Below, piece after piece: positions 1-6,841 of a stretch of 33,003 nt of DNA. A program made the translations under genes and the position numbers. Within the stretch, counting starts at the first letter, position 1; the number at the start of each line of letters is the position of its first letter. The stretch is from Nitrospiria bacterium (GTDB taxonomy: Bacteria; Nitrospirota; Nitrospiria; JACQBZ01). The notes beneath the pieces are model-generated. The model was not told the DNA's origin and did no database searches. It saw nothing but the letters and a program-made list of their open reading frames with translations. The DNA lies in assembly GCA_035498035.1 (NCBI GenBank), contig DATKAN010000053.1:1-33003 (forward strand), read 5' to 3'.

Positions 1-516
1 TAAAACCCGTTCATACACCTCAAAGGCCATCGTGCCGAAAAGGACAAAGCGGACCAAGCGGATTCCTCGATGACCTTCGAGATAGTCCCGCACGACGCCC
101 AGCGCAATCTGTGCCGCGGCCTCGATCGGATACCCGTAGGCTCCCGTGCTGACCGACGGAAAGGCCACGGATCGGATCTTGTGTTGGGATGCGAGCTTGA
201 GGCTAGATCGGTAAGCCGAGGCGAGCAACTCCGGCTCTCCATGGCGGCCGTCCCGGTAGACCGGTCCCACGGTGTGAATGACGTATGGGGCCTTGAGCCG
301 GCCGCCGGTCGTAATGCGGGCCTCACCGGTGGGACAGCCGCCGATCCACCGGCATTCCTCCAGAATCTGCGGCCCCCCCGCGCGATGGATCGCGCCGTCC
401 ACGCCCCCTCCGCCGAGGAGCGTCGTGTTGGCCGCGTTCACGATCGCCTCGGTGTCCTGCAATGTAATATCCCCCTCGACCACCTCCAGAATCGATTTAT
501 GAATCGTCGTCTTCAT
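1..516 (-). CDS. Macro-domain protein (ADP-ribose / O-acetyl-ADP-ribose binding), 3' end cut by window edge
   Basis: Reading leftward from an ATG at 516-514 gives 172 open codons with no stop before the window edge, so only the last few residues can be missing (family usually about 170-190 aa). Visible macro-domain signatures are EGDIT near residue 15, the ADP-ribose loop IVNAANTTLLGGGGVDGAIH at about 25-44, and VAFPSVSTGAYGYP at about 119-132. These match the MacroD/YmdB type that hydrolyses O-acetyl-ADP-ribose or mono-ADP-ribosyl groups. AAAGAGG lies just upstream, and the start is 13 bases after the arginine dihydrolase stop, so it is probably the last gene of that operon. The family is clear; the substrate and the link to arginine breakdown are not. 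Confidence 0.9.
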   Translation of the reverse strand, partial: MKTTIHKSILEVVEGDITLQDTEAIVNAANTTLLGGGGVDGAIHRAGGPQILEECRWIGGCPTGEARITTGGRLKAPYVIHTVGPVYRDGRHGEPELLASAYRSSLKLASQHKIRSVAFPSVSTGAYGYPIEAAAQIALGVVRDYLEGHRGIRLVRFVLFGTMAFEVYERVL

Positions 517-529
517 CCTGGCGGCCTCT

Positions 530-1324
530 TTAGGATAGTCGGAGAACCATACACTTTGCGCTCCCCCCCGCACGATGGAATTCGGACAGGTCCAGCTCGT
601 GCACCTTCACTCCGCGACGGCGCAATTCGCGGTTCGTCGCATCGCAACCGGAATGCAGGACGACCTCGTTCCCGATGACGATCGCGTTGCAGGCAAAGCG
701 GAGCGCTTCCTCCGGGACAACGGGGATCGCTTCCGGAACGGAGGCCGCGATGACCTTCCGGCCATAGTCGTCGAAGGCCGGGGGAAAATAGAGGGCGGCC
801 CGGTCGGTCAAGGGACAGAAGCAGGTATCCAGGTGATAGAAGCGTGAATCCACGAGTTCCAGCGACAGCACTTCGCAAGCCAGGATCTCGCCGATCGTCC
901 GGTGGGACTGGATATCGGAGCGCATCCGGTAACCGGCAAAGAGCGTTTTTCCAAACGGAAGCGCATCCCCCTCGCCTTCAAAACAGGCTTCCTCCGGAAG
1001 CGGGAAAATCTGGTAGGCCTTTTTTTTAAACCAGGCCTCGAACAGCGGCGCCTCGCGCTGGCGCTGGGGAAAACGGAAACGGCCTTGGATAAATTTCCCG
1101 CCCGACACCAGCCCCGCGTTGGCCGTGAAGACCAGGTCGGGGAGGCCCTTCGCCGGACTCAAAAGCTCGACGGTCGCGCCCAGCTTCGTCGTCAGGAGAT
1201 CGTAAAGGGCCCGCCACTGCCGCATGGCCGCGACCGGCTCGGCCGGACGGCGACGGTTCATCCACGGATTGATCTCGTACTCGATCTGGTAGTAGTCCGG
1301 TGGACACATGAGAAATGACGGCAT
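530..1324 (-). CDS. Arginine dihydrolase-type guanidino-group modifying enzyme (ArgZ / N-terminal domain of AgrE)
   Basis: A 264-aa protein of the amidinotransferase/deiminase (pentein) fold. Motifs in order: PDLVFTANAGLV at 62-73, EGEGDAL at 116-122, HLDTCFCPL at 164-172 and GGSAKCMVLRL at 253-263. These supply the acidic, His (H164) and Cys (C258) catalytic set. Asn69 in FTAN corresponds to the asparagine reported to separate cyanobacterial arginine dihydrolase (arginine to ornithine, CO2 and two ammonia) from ordinary deiminases that stop at citrulline. It is a stand-alone version of the N-terminal domain of cyanobacterial AgrE/ArgZ. The next gene upstream encodes the C-terminal partner domain separately. 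GGAAAAG precedes the ATG. Dimethylargininase is the main alternative, but FTANAGLV plus the neighbour favours arginine dihydrolase. Confidence 0.82.
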   Translation of the reverse strand: MPSFLMCPPDYYQIEYEINPWMNRRRPAEPVAAMRQWRALYDLLTTKLGATVELLSPAKGLPDLVFTANAGLVSGGKFIQGRFRFPQRQREAPLFEAWFKKKAYQIFPLPEEACFEGEGDALPFGKTLFAGYRMRSDIQSHRTIGEILACEVLSLELVDSRFYHLDTCFCPLTDRAALYFPPAFDDYGRKVIAASVPEAIPVVPEEALRFACNAIVIGNEVVLHSGCDATNRELRRRGVKVHELDLSEFHRAGGSAKCMVLRLS

Positions 1325-1346
1325 GGTCTTTTCCGTTACCCGTAAC

Positions 1347-1374
1347 GTAGGGGCGTACGGCCGTACGCCCCTAC
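1347..1374. repeat. Perfect 28-bp palindrome between two arginine-pathway genes
   Basis: The arm GTAGGGGCGTACGG is followed directly by its exact reverse complement, giving a 28-bp self-complementary sequence in the 57-bp gap between the cyclodeaminase-type and dihydrolase-type genes. Related half-sites occur at about 2803-2811 (ATAGGGGCG) and 15484-15503 (GTAGGGGC, 7 bases, GCCCC). It resembles REP-like intergenic palindromes. In the transcript it would form a hairpin that could stabilise the mRNA or tune downstream expression. There is no T-run, so it is not a classical terminator. Confidence 0.8.
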
Positions 1375-1381
1375 AGGACCA

Positions 1382-2596
1382 TCAAGAAGACAGATTCGCC
1401 GACAGCTCCCGCAGAAACGGCTCCACGTCCGTCACGAGCCCGATCGCCTGAAAACTTCCGCGGTCGGTCAGCTTCGTCACCACGGCCGGGTTGATGTCGA
1501 CGCAGACCAGTTTCACCGAGGCCGGGAGGAGGTTGCCGGCCGCGATCGAATGCAGCATCGTGGCGATCATCACGCAGACCGACACGCCGGGCAGGAGGCG
1601 CCGAAGCGCATCCTGGGCGGCGACCATGTCGGTCATCACCTCCGGCAGCGGCCCGTCGTCCCGGATCGATCCGGCCAGGACCATCTCGATATTTTTCCGC
1701 ACGCATGCGGCCATGATGCCGGACTTTAAAATTCCCCGTTCCACCGCGTCCCGGATGCTTCCCGCGCGGCGGATCGTGTTGATGGCGCGCAGGTGGTGCT
1801 CATGTCCCTCTTTCGCCGGGATCCCCTTTTCCAAATAGACGCCCAACGAGGTCCCGTAGAGCGCCTGCTCGATGTCGTGAACCGCCAGGGCGTTGCCGGC
1901 GAAAAGGAGATCGACCCAGCCCTCTTCGATCAGCCGTTCCAGATGCGCCCCGGCGCCGGTATGCACGACGGCCGGGCCAGCGACGACCATCACCTTTTCG
2001 CCGGCCTGTTTCGCCGCGCGGATGCGTGCCGCCACTTCCCGAATCACGACGGCCTTGGGTTTCTCGGAGGAGACGGAGCTTGCCATAAACTCGAAGACAT
2101 TTCGCTCCGGCGAGCGCTCCAGCGGGATGACCTTGATCCCCTGATGGCCCACCACGATCCGGTCCCCATTTTCGACGCGATGCATCGGGATCGTGGCCGC
2201 GGTTCGTCCCCCCGGATCGACCCGGATCCCGCAGTCCATCTCGGGCCGCGCCACTTCCAACCATTGGCCTTTGAATCGAACGAAGGTTTGAAGGTTCGTG
2301 GTGCAGTAGAAATTTTCGGGAAAGGCACCGTCCCGGTCGGCCGGAACGAGCGCGACCTCTTCCTCCCGCACCGCAACAGCCCCGAGCTGCCGGATCCGGC
2401 CTAAGATCCTGTCGAGAACCTCCCGGGACGGTGCGGAGACCTGAATACGGGCCCGGCTGGAATCCTCGCGGCGCTGGCCGATCGCCACATCGAGGATCTC
2501 GAAGGTCCCGCCGTAGTTCATCACCTCATCCAGGACCTTCGGCAAGGTCAGCGAGTCGATGATGTGACCCTGCAGCTCAACGGTCTCGGAAGGCAT
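1382..2596 (-). CDS. LOR/SDH-domain ornithine cyclodeaminase-type protein (C-terminal half of AgrE)
   Basis: A 404-aa protein of the TIGR00300 LOR/SDH family. It begins ETVELQGHIIDS and continues with GGTFEILDVAIGQ (29-41), typical of the N-terminal LOR/SDH domain. It then has a Rossmann-like C-terminal part with VVAGPAVVHTGAG, LLFAGNALAVHDIE and KLVCVDINPAVVTKL. In Anabaena AgrE this module turns ornithine into proline, and an archaeal stand-alone homologue is also an ornithine cyclodeaminase. Here it is the first gene of the operon, so the two catalytic steps are on separate polypeptides. GAGGAGA precedes the ATG, and a sigma-70-like promoter lies at 2623-2651. The family is secure; ornithine as substrate is inferred from the neighbour. 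Confidence 0.85.
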   Translation of the reverse strand: MPSETVELQGHIIDSLTLPKVLDEVMNYGGTFEILDVAIGQRREDSSRARIQVSAPSREVLDRILGRIRQLGAVAVREEEVALVPADRDGAFPENFYCTTNLQTFVRFKGQWLEVARPEMDCGIRVDPGGRTAATIPMHRVENGDRIVVGHQGIKVIPLERSPERNVFEFMASSVSSEKPKAVVIREVAARIRAAKQAGEKVMVVAGPAVVHTGAGAHLERLIEEGWVDLLFAGNALAVHDIEQALYGTSLGVYLEKGIPAKEGHEHHLRAINTIRRAGSIRDAVERGILKSGIMAACVRKNIEMVLAGSIRDDGPLPEVMTDMVAAQDALRRLLPGVSVCVMIATMLHSIAAGNLLPASVKLVCVDINPAVVTKLTDRGSFQAIGLVTDVEPFLRELSANLSS

Positions 2597-2622
2597 GAGC
2601 GCGTCTCCTCATGAAAAAATAA

Positions 2623-2651
2623 AACATACACCAGTGTACCGTGTTTTGCAA
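2623..2651 (-). promoter_or_regulatory. Sigma-70-like promoter with overlapping inverted repeat for the arginine-to-proline operon
   Basis: On the minus strand TTGCAA (2651-2646) is followed after exactly 17 bases by TATGTT (2628-2623), placing the transcription start near 2616 and the cyclodeaminase ATG at 2596 behind a short leader. An inverted repeat TACAC-TG-GTGTA (2638-2627) overlaps the spacer and the first -10 bases, the position expected for a repressor operator. The operator role is inference. Confidence 0.6.
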
Positions 2652-3530
2652 TCCACCGGCCCGGCTCCTGAACGGCCCTCCTCCTTGGCCCCGCTCGGCA
2701 AAACCGCCATACCCCGGACTTGCTTTGGTCGGCGGTGGCGCAGCCTTTTTGAATGTAGGTGGGCGAGGCCGTCCCTTTTAATTATATCCGCCGCACGGTC
2801 CCATAGGGGCGCAACCGCCGTGAGCCTGGACCTTGAAAACACTTCCTAAATCCTTGGCCCCTTTTTCCCGTTGAACTTTCCTTTTACCCTCGCACCGAAA
2901 CCGGGGCGCTTCATGGCCGTCAAATAAGATGAACATATTCGATCTGCATCTATTTATAGAGTCGCTCCGAGGGGAATGTCATTGGGGCAGGGTTTTATTA
3001 TAAGTGGGGCCCCGTGCAATTTTACAGAGAAATCCGGCCGCCTCATCGAATCGGCGGCCGGCACAGGCAGGCTGCTCCTTGTTCCTCGCAACCTGCCTCC
3101 TATGATGTCCCCCACACCCCGGGCTCGAAGCGGCGGAGCGGGACGCTCGCTGGACGGCCCGAAAAAAAGCGGAGGCAAGCGACACCCCTACCCGGGATTG
3201 TCTATTCGTCAAAGAGGCTGTAGTTTTTTTAGACATCTTTAAATCTCTGAAAACCCGATGAAATTTTAAAACCGAAAACCGGACCATCCAATATCTTAGA
3301 CAACTCTCAATTAAAGATCTTCAAAAAATATGCATTTCACCCGGCCCTCAGACGACTTTCCTCTGTTTTAAATAACGGAAACATCGGGGAAATTAAATTT
3401 GCCGGCCTGATTTTAAAATAATGTTTTTAACGATTGCACGATTTATGCAGTTATTCAGGAGCTGAAACAACAATGACCGTTTCGACTTTTTTTATCGAAT
3501 ACATCAAAACAAGAAAAAGGAGGCAGCGAC
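2652..3530. other. Gene-free intergenic region with several hairpins
   Basis: About 880 bases between divergent transcription units. Short open frames occur on both strands, but none has a good ribosome site or recognisable motifs, so I call no gene. Three hairpins stand in a row. CCGGCCGCC (3034-3042) pairs perfectly with 3053-3061. AGGCAGGCTGC (3065-3075) pairs with 3088-3098, with one mismatch. GAGCG/CGCTC lies near 3136-3148. The last 250 bases before the OmpA-like gene are AT-rich and probably hold its promoter, but I see no clear -35/-10 pair. Confidence 0.5.
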
Positions 3531-4304
3531 ATGAATAATTATATTCGTATCGGCATGGTCGTTCTCGCAGCCGGAATGATCGTGAGCGGTTGCGTAAGCT
3601 CGGGAAAGTATACAAAGATGGAAAAGGCAAAGAATGATGAGATCACCTCGCTGCAGCAGGAAAAAAGCACGCTGGAGCAGCAGAAAGCCGCTCTGGAAAA
3701 GGACAACGCCGGATTGAAGCAGCAGATATCGTCCCTGGATCAGCATTATACGTCGGCACAGCAGCAGGTCAGGTCCCTGCAGCAGGAGAACGCCTCGCTG
3801 GTTGCCTCCAGTGAACGGCAACAGGAGCAGTTCGATGCGCTGGTGAAGGACCTGTCTAGCGAAGTGCAAAAGGGTGAGCTTCAGGTGAAGCAGTACAAGA
3901 ACATGCTGTCGGTCGAGCTGGCAGAGCAGATCTTCTTCGACTCCGGTCGTGCGAAGCTTAAACCGAGGGGAACAGAAGTCTTGAAAAAAGTCGGCGAGGC
4001 CTTGAAAGGCTACGGGGACAAGATCATCCGGGTCGTAGGCCATACGGATAACAGGCCGGTCGCAAAGTCCCTTCAGGGCACCTTCCCGACGAACTGGGAG
4101 CTTTCGGTCGCCCGGGCGACCACCGTAGTCCGCTTTCTTCAAGACGTGGGCGTGCCGCCCGAACGGATGGTCGCGTCGGGGAGGGCGGAATACGACCCGG
4201 TGGCGCCGAACGACACGCCGGAAGGACGCCAGCAGAACCGACGGATCGAGATCATGCTGATTGATAAAAATCTGGTGAGCGAGATGACCCAGGCGAGTAA
4301 ATGA
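3531..4304 (+). CDS. OmpA-family peptidoglycan-binding lipoprotein with coiled-coil stalk
   Basis: A 257-aa outer-membrane lipoprotein. The signal ends in lipobox IVSGC with the lipidated Cys at 21. Residues about 30-115 are a Gln/Glu/Lys-rich coiled coil (LQQEKSTLEQQKAALEKDN and onward). The C-terminal half is an OmpA_C domain: FFDSGRAKLKPRG at about 136-148, VGHTDNRPV, NWELSVARA, and the closing NRRIEIML. This domain binds peptidoglycan non-covalently, so the protein should tether outer membrane to cell wall with the coiled coil as spacer. A perfect AAGGAGG site precedes the ATG. It appears monocistronic. A weak GC hairpin followed by TTTTT sits after the stop at about 4316-4331. Its specific partner or trait is unknown. 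Confidence 0.93.
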   Translation: MNNYIRIGMVVLAAGMIVSGCVSSGKYTKMEKAKNDEITSLQQEKSTLEQQKAALEKDNAGLKQQISSLDQHYTSAQQQVRSLQQENASLVASSERQQEQFDALVKDLSSEVQKGELQVKQYKNMLSVELAEQIFFDSGRAKLKPRGTEVLKKVGEALKGYGDKIIRVVGHTDNRPVAKSLQGTFPTNWELSVARATTVVRFLQDVGVPPERMVASGRAEYDPVAPNDTPEGRQQNRRIEIMLIDKNLVSEMTQASK

Positions 4305-4356
4305 CGGAGGACCCTGCCGGCCGGGCTTTTTGAAATTCAAAATAAATCCGATTTCT

Positions 4357-4377
4357 CCTCCGCCCTCGCGCGTGGGG
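4357..4377. repeat. GC-rich short repeat, copy 1 of 5 (CCTCCG-CCTCGCGC type)
   Basis: CCTCCGCCCTCGCGCGTGGG lies between two genes. Similar strings sit in other gaps at 4826-4847, 6747-6767, 8566-8585 and 32777-32802. Each combines a C-rich left half, a (C)CTCGCGC-like middle and usually a G-rich right half that could close a small hairpin. This looks like a REP-like family; the copies are degenerate. Confidence 0.4.
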
Positions 4378-4454
4378 AAATTGAATCCGCCGGAGGAGTG
4401 CGACAGGCCGGGCGGATCGGACGAGCGGGACAAGCGCTTGCAAAGGAGGGGAAA

Positions 4455-4817
4455 ATGGCAAAAGTCGTTTCGGATTCATGGGTGATGGGTCCTTCGAAAA
4501 ATATCAAGAAGTCGGTCGCGTTTTATGCGAAGCTGGGGCTGAAGCCCTCGATGCGGATGCCGTTTTACGTCGAGTTCAAGATCCCGGGTGGCACGGCGTT
4601 GGGGCTTCACTCGATGGGGGAGAAGATCGAGAAAAAGAAGGGCCGCGGGGGAGGGTTCGGGATTATGCTTCGCGTGAAGGGGATCGAAAAGCTCGCGGTC
4701 GGATTGAAGCGGAAGGGAATTCGTTGCAGCCCGGTCCGGACGGCGCCCGGCGGGGCGAAGTTTTCCTCCTTTTCGGATCCGGACGGCAACCGGCTGACCT
4801 TGATCCAGATGGCTTGA
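4455..4817 (+). CDS. VOC (glyoxalase/bleomycin-resistance fold) superfamily protein
   Basis: A 120-aa single-domain protein. It opens KVVSDSWVMGPSKNIKKSVAF, the usual first strand and helix of the VOC module, and ends SFSDPDGNRLTLIQM, the classic closing VOC motif with its metal-ligand-type region. VOC enzymes include glyoxalase I, ring-cleaving dioxygenases and antibiotic-binding proteins, and the sequence does not say which. The first VOC ligand position is not an obvious His, so metal binding is uncertain. The start at 4455 is fixed by AAAGGAGGGG just upstream; an open frame extends further 5' but lacks a ribosome site. The protein is Lys/Arg-rich around 52-60. No functional neighbour is evident. 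Confidence 0.85.
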   Translation: MAKVVSDSWVMGPSKNIKKSVAFYAKLGLKPSMRMPFYVEFKIPGGTALGLHSMGEKIEKKKGRGGGFGIMLRVKGIEKLAVGLKRKGIRCSPVRTAPGGAKFSSFSDPDGNRLTLIQMA

Positions 4818-4825
4818 TGCGGCTC

Positions 4826-4847
4826 CCCCCCGCCTCGCGCACGGGGG
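4826..4847. repeat. GC-rich short repeat, copy 2 of 5
   Basis: A run of C, then CGCCTCGCGCAC, then a run of G: CCCCC and GGGGG can pair around an 11-base loop. It lies immediately after the VOC gene stop. There is no T-run, so it is not a convincing terminator. Confidence 0.4.
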
Positions 4848-5067
4848 ACTGATAGACGATGATAACAGAGGGCCCTTCAGATTGCCGTTAGAGCCCGCCG
4901 GGGCCAGCGGAAGAGACACGGGATGCCTATGTACTCCATCCGATCCGTGCGATGCTGAGGATGGGAAAGGATGACGAGCGAATCGTCTACAGGATTTCAG
5001 GAATTCAGGGGATTCGATCCGCCATTCCGGGCTGGCCCCGCTCCGCCATTGCCCACGAGGAGCCTGC

Positions 5068-6567
5068 TCACTTGATCTTATGCTGTGGGTCAAGGCCGGT
5101 CTTCGCGGGTTCCATGGAAGGTGGACTGTTCAACTCTTGGGGCTCACCGAGCAGAATGCCTTGGGCAAGGTAGGTCCCGGTTTCGTTCGCAACCCGTAAT
5201 TCCTTTTCGGTTTCGATCCCTTCGGAGATGATTCCTTCCTTGGAATAGTTTTTAAAAGCCAGGGTAAGATCTTTCAGAAAGCGGCCGAATTGCTCGGAGG
5301 ACGCGGCCTGGACGATCGCCGAACGGTCCAGCTTGATATAATCCGGAACAAGCTTGGCGACGAAGGCCAGGGAAATGAAACCCGCTCCAAAGTCGTCGAT
5401 GGCGAATTTATAGCCACGCGAGCGCCACTTCCGGGCGATTTCCAGATGGCGGTCGATGTCCAGCAGGGCTTCGGATTCCGAAATCTCCAGGATGACCTCC
5501 GGCCCCCGGAGCGGGGGAACGGTTTTGAATTCGCCGAGGACGCTGAAATCGACATTGATGAACACCTTTTTTAATCCAAGCGTCGCGGCGCGTTGGAGTT
5601 GCACATTCAAACAAAGCGTTTTGAGTTCTTTCAATTGGCCCACGGCCTGGTATCGTTTGAACAGCTGGGAGATTTCCAACTTTCCCTGGGGATCCCGGCT
5701 TAACGCCTCATAGCCGATAATTTGTGTTGTGCGTGTGTCGACGATGGGCTGAAACACGGTTTTAAGGGCGTCTTGATCGAGTCGATATTCCTCCTCCCCG
5801 ATGTGGACTTTATCTCCCCCCTTCTTGGCGATGTACAGCGCCCGGTCGGCCATCCGGATGAGTTCATTTGTACTTCGGCCGTGGTCGGGATACAAGGCGA
5901 CCCCGATGCTCAGGTCGAAGGGGGATTCTTCACCGGCCCCGGTCAGGCGCACCCTTTTCTCAATCCGTTCGGCGGCTACCAACACCCCTTCACGAGTACT
6001 ATTGGATAGGACGACCACCATTTCGTCTCCGCCCCACCGACAGACCAGGTCGATTCCACGGGTGGCCTCTTGAATCGCTTCCGCCACTTTTTTTAATGCC
6101 CGATCCCCCGCCTGATGTCCCTGCATGTCATTGATGGACTTGAAATTGTCGATGTCGCATAGCAAAATGGCCAAGGGCTGGGATTGGCGATCGGCGCGCT
6201 GGATTTCCTCCTTTATCCGTTCCTCGAAGTAATAACGATTGTATAGACCGGTGAGGTTATCCCGCATGGCGTGTACCTCGAATATACGCCTCATGCGCCG
6301 GAAAGCCCAACGGATATGCAGAACGTAAATCGTAAAGAGACAGGTCAGGATCAATAACCCGGCCAGGGCCTTGACCGTGGTGGACTGATAGTCGTTAAGA
6401 CTCGGCGACGACTCACTCAAATTGATCAGGTAGGTGCCGATGAGAATGCCGGCATAGAGCAACAATAGGCCCAGCGTCATGATCCAGAGTTGCGATTCTC
6501 TCCGCTCGATATTTCGGATATTATCTATAACGGTCTCTCCAGTGGGAATATTACTCGATGGCGTCAT
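5068..6567 (-). CDS. Membrane-anchored GGDEF-EAL cyclic-di-GMP enzyme
   Basis: A 499-aa protein with two membrane segments (about 27-49 and 65-86). A GGDEF domain follows, carrying DNLTGLYNR, LCDIDNFKSIND and the signature GGDEM at 179-183, where Met replaces Phe. Exactly five residues before it is an RxxD inhibitory site (RGID). The EAL domain has YEALSR (EAL at 287-289), FINVD, EISESE, DDFGAG, IKLDRS, EGIETE and AQG, so all metal- and substrate-binding positions look intact. It probably makes and/or degrades c-di-GMP in response to an unknown membrane or periplasmic cue; only a short loop lies between the membrane segments. GAGGAA upstream supports the ATG at 6567 over a TTG at 6594. Confidence 0.92.
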   Translation of the reverse strand: MTPSSNIPTGETVIDNIRNIERRESQLWIMTLGLLLLYAGILIGTYLINLSESSPSLNDYQSTTVKALAGLLILTCLFTIYVLHIRWAFRRMRRIFEVHAMRDNLTGLYNRYYFEERIKEEIQRADRQSQPLAILLCDIDNFKSINDMQGHQAGDRALKKVAEAIQEATRGIDLVCRWGGDEMVVVLSNSTREGVLVAAERIEKRVRLTGAGEESPFDLSIGVALYPDHGRSTNELIRMADRALYIAKKGGDKVHIGEEEYRLDQDALKTVFQPIVDTRTTQIIGYEALSRDPQGKLEISQLFKRYQAVGQLKELKTLCLNVQLQRAATLGLKKVFINVDFSVLGEFKTVPPLRGPEVILEISESEALLDIDRHLEIARKWRSRGYKFAIDDFGAGFISLAFVAKLVPDYIKLDRSAIVQAASSEQFGRFLKDLTLAFKNYSKEGIISEGIETEKELRVANETGTYLAQGILLGEPQELNSPPSMEPAKTGLDPQHKIK

Positions 6568-6632
6568 GCGCAATTCCTCATTTTTGTCCAACAACTTAAG
6601 TATATCAATGAATTGGATTACGTCAAGGTGAT

Positions 6633-6748
6633 GGAGTCCAAGTTGGCCAGAACGTTTTTCTCCCCTTTTTCAGGCGGGAGGCGGCCATCTCCGACGTGCA
6701 GAAAGGCCGTCCGATAGGTCGGGCCGGACTTGGAGAAACTTGGACTCC
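6633..6748. repeat. Long-range inverted repeat in a divergent intergenic region
   Basis: GGAGTCCAAGTT at 6633-6644 is the exact reverse complement of 6737-6748. A competing pairing exists: CCAAGTTGGCC (about 6638-6648) with GGGCCGGACTTGG (6721-6733). The two folds are mutually exclusive. The segment lies between the c-di-GMP gene (minus) and the propeller gene (plus) and could be a regulatory RNA switch, a small non-autonomous element or chance. Confidence 0.5.
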
Positions 6749-6767
6749 CCTCCGGCCTCGCGCGCAG
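6747..6767. repeat. GC-rich short repeat, copy 3 of 5
   Basis: CCTCCGGCCTCGCGCGCAGG, overlapping the right arm of the inverted repeat that ends at 6748. Same motif family as the copies at 4357, 4826, 8566 and 32777. Confidence 0.35.
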
Positions 6768-6785
6768 GAATGCGAAACGAAAGGC

Positions 6786-6814
6786 TGGAAGAAAATGGGG
6801 GTAAGGCTTATAAT
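6786..6814 (+). promoter_or_regulatory. Possible promoter of the propeller gene
   Basis: A perfect TATAAT at 6809-6814 is preceded 17 bases upstream by a poor -35 (TGGAAG). The predicted start near 6821 leaves a short leader with GGAGG before the ATG at 6842. Confidence 0.4.
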
Positions 6815-6841
6815 GCCTGATGGAAAGATCGGAGGCCCATC

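Noticed and set aside
3060-3100. Resemblance of the minus strand to the SRP RNA domain IV (AGG...GGAA...AGCAGCC)
   Set aside because: The stem closes as a simple hairpin with a 12-base loop and lacks the GNRA loop and the symmetric/asymmetric internal loops of SRP RNA.
2595-3287. Several short open frames on both strands in the first large intergenic region
   Set aside because: None has a ribosome site, signal or motif, and they overlap one another and strong hairpins.
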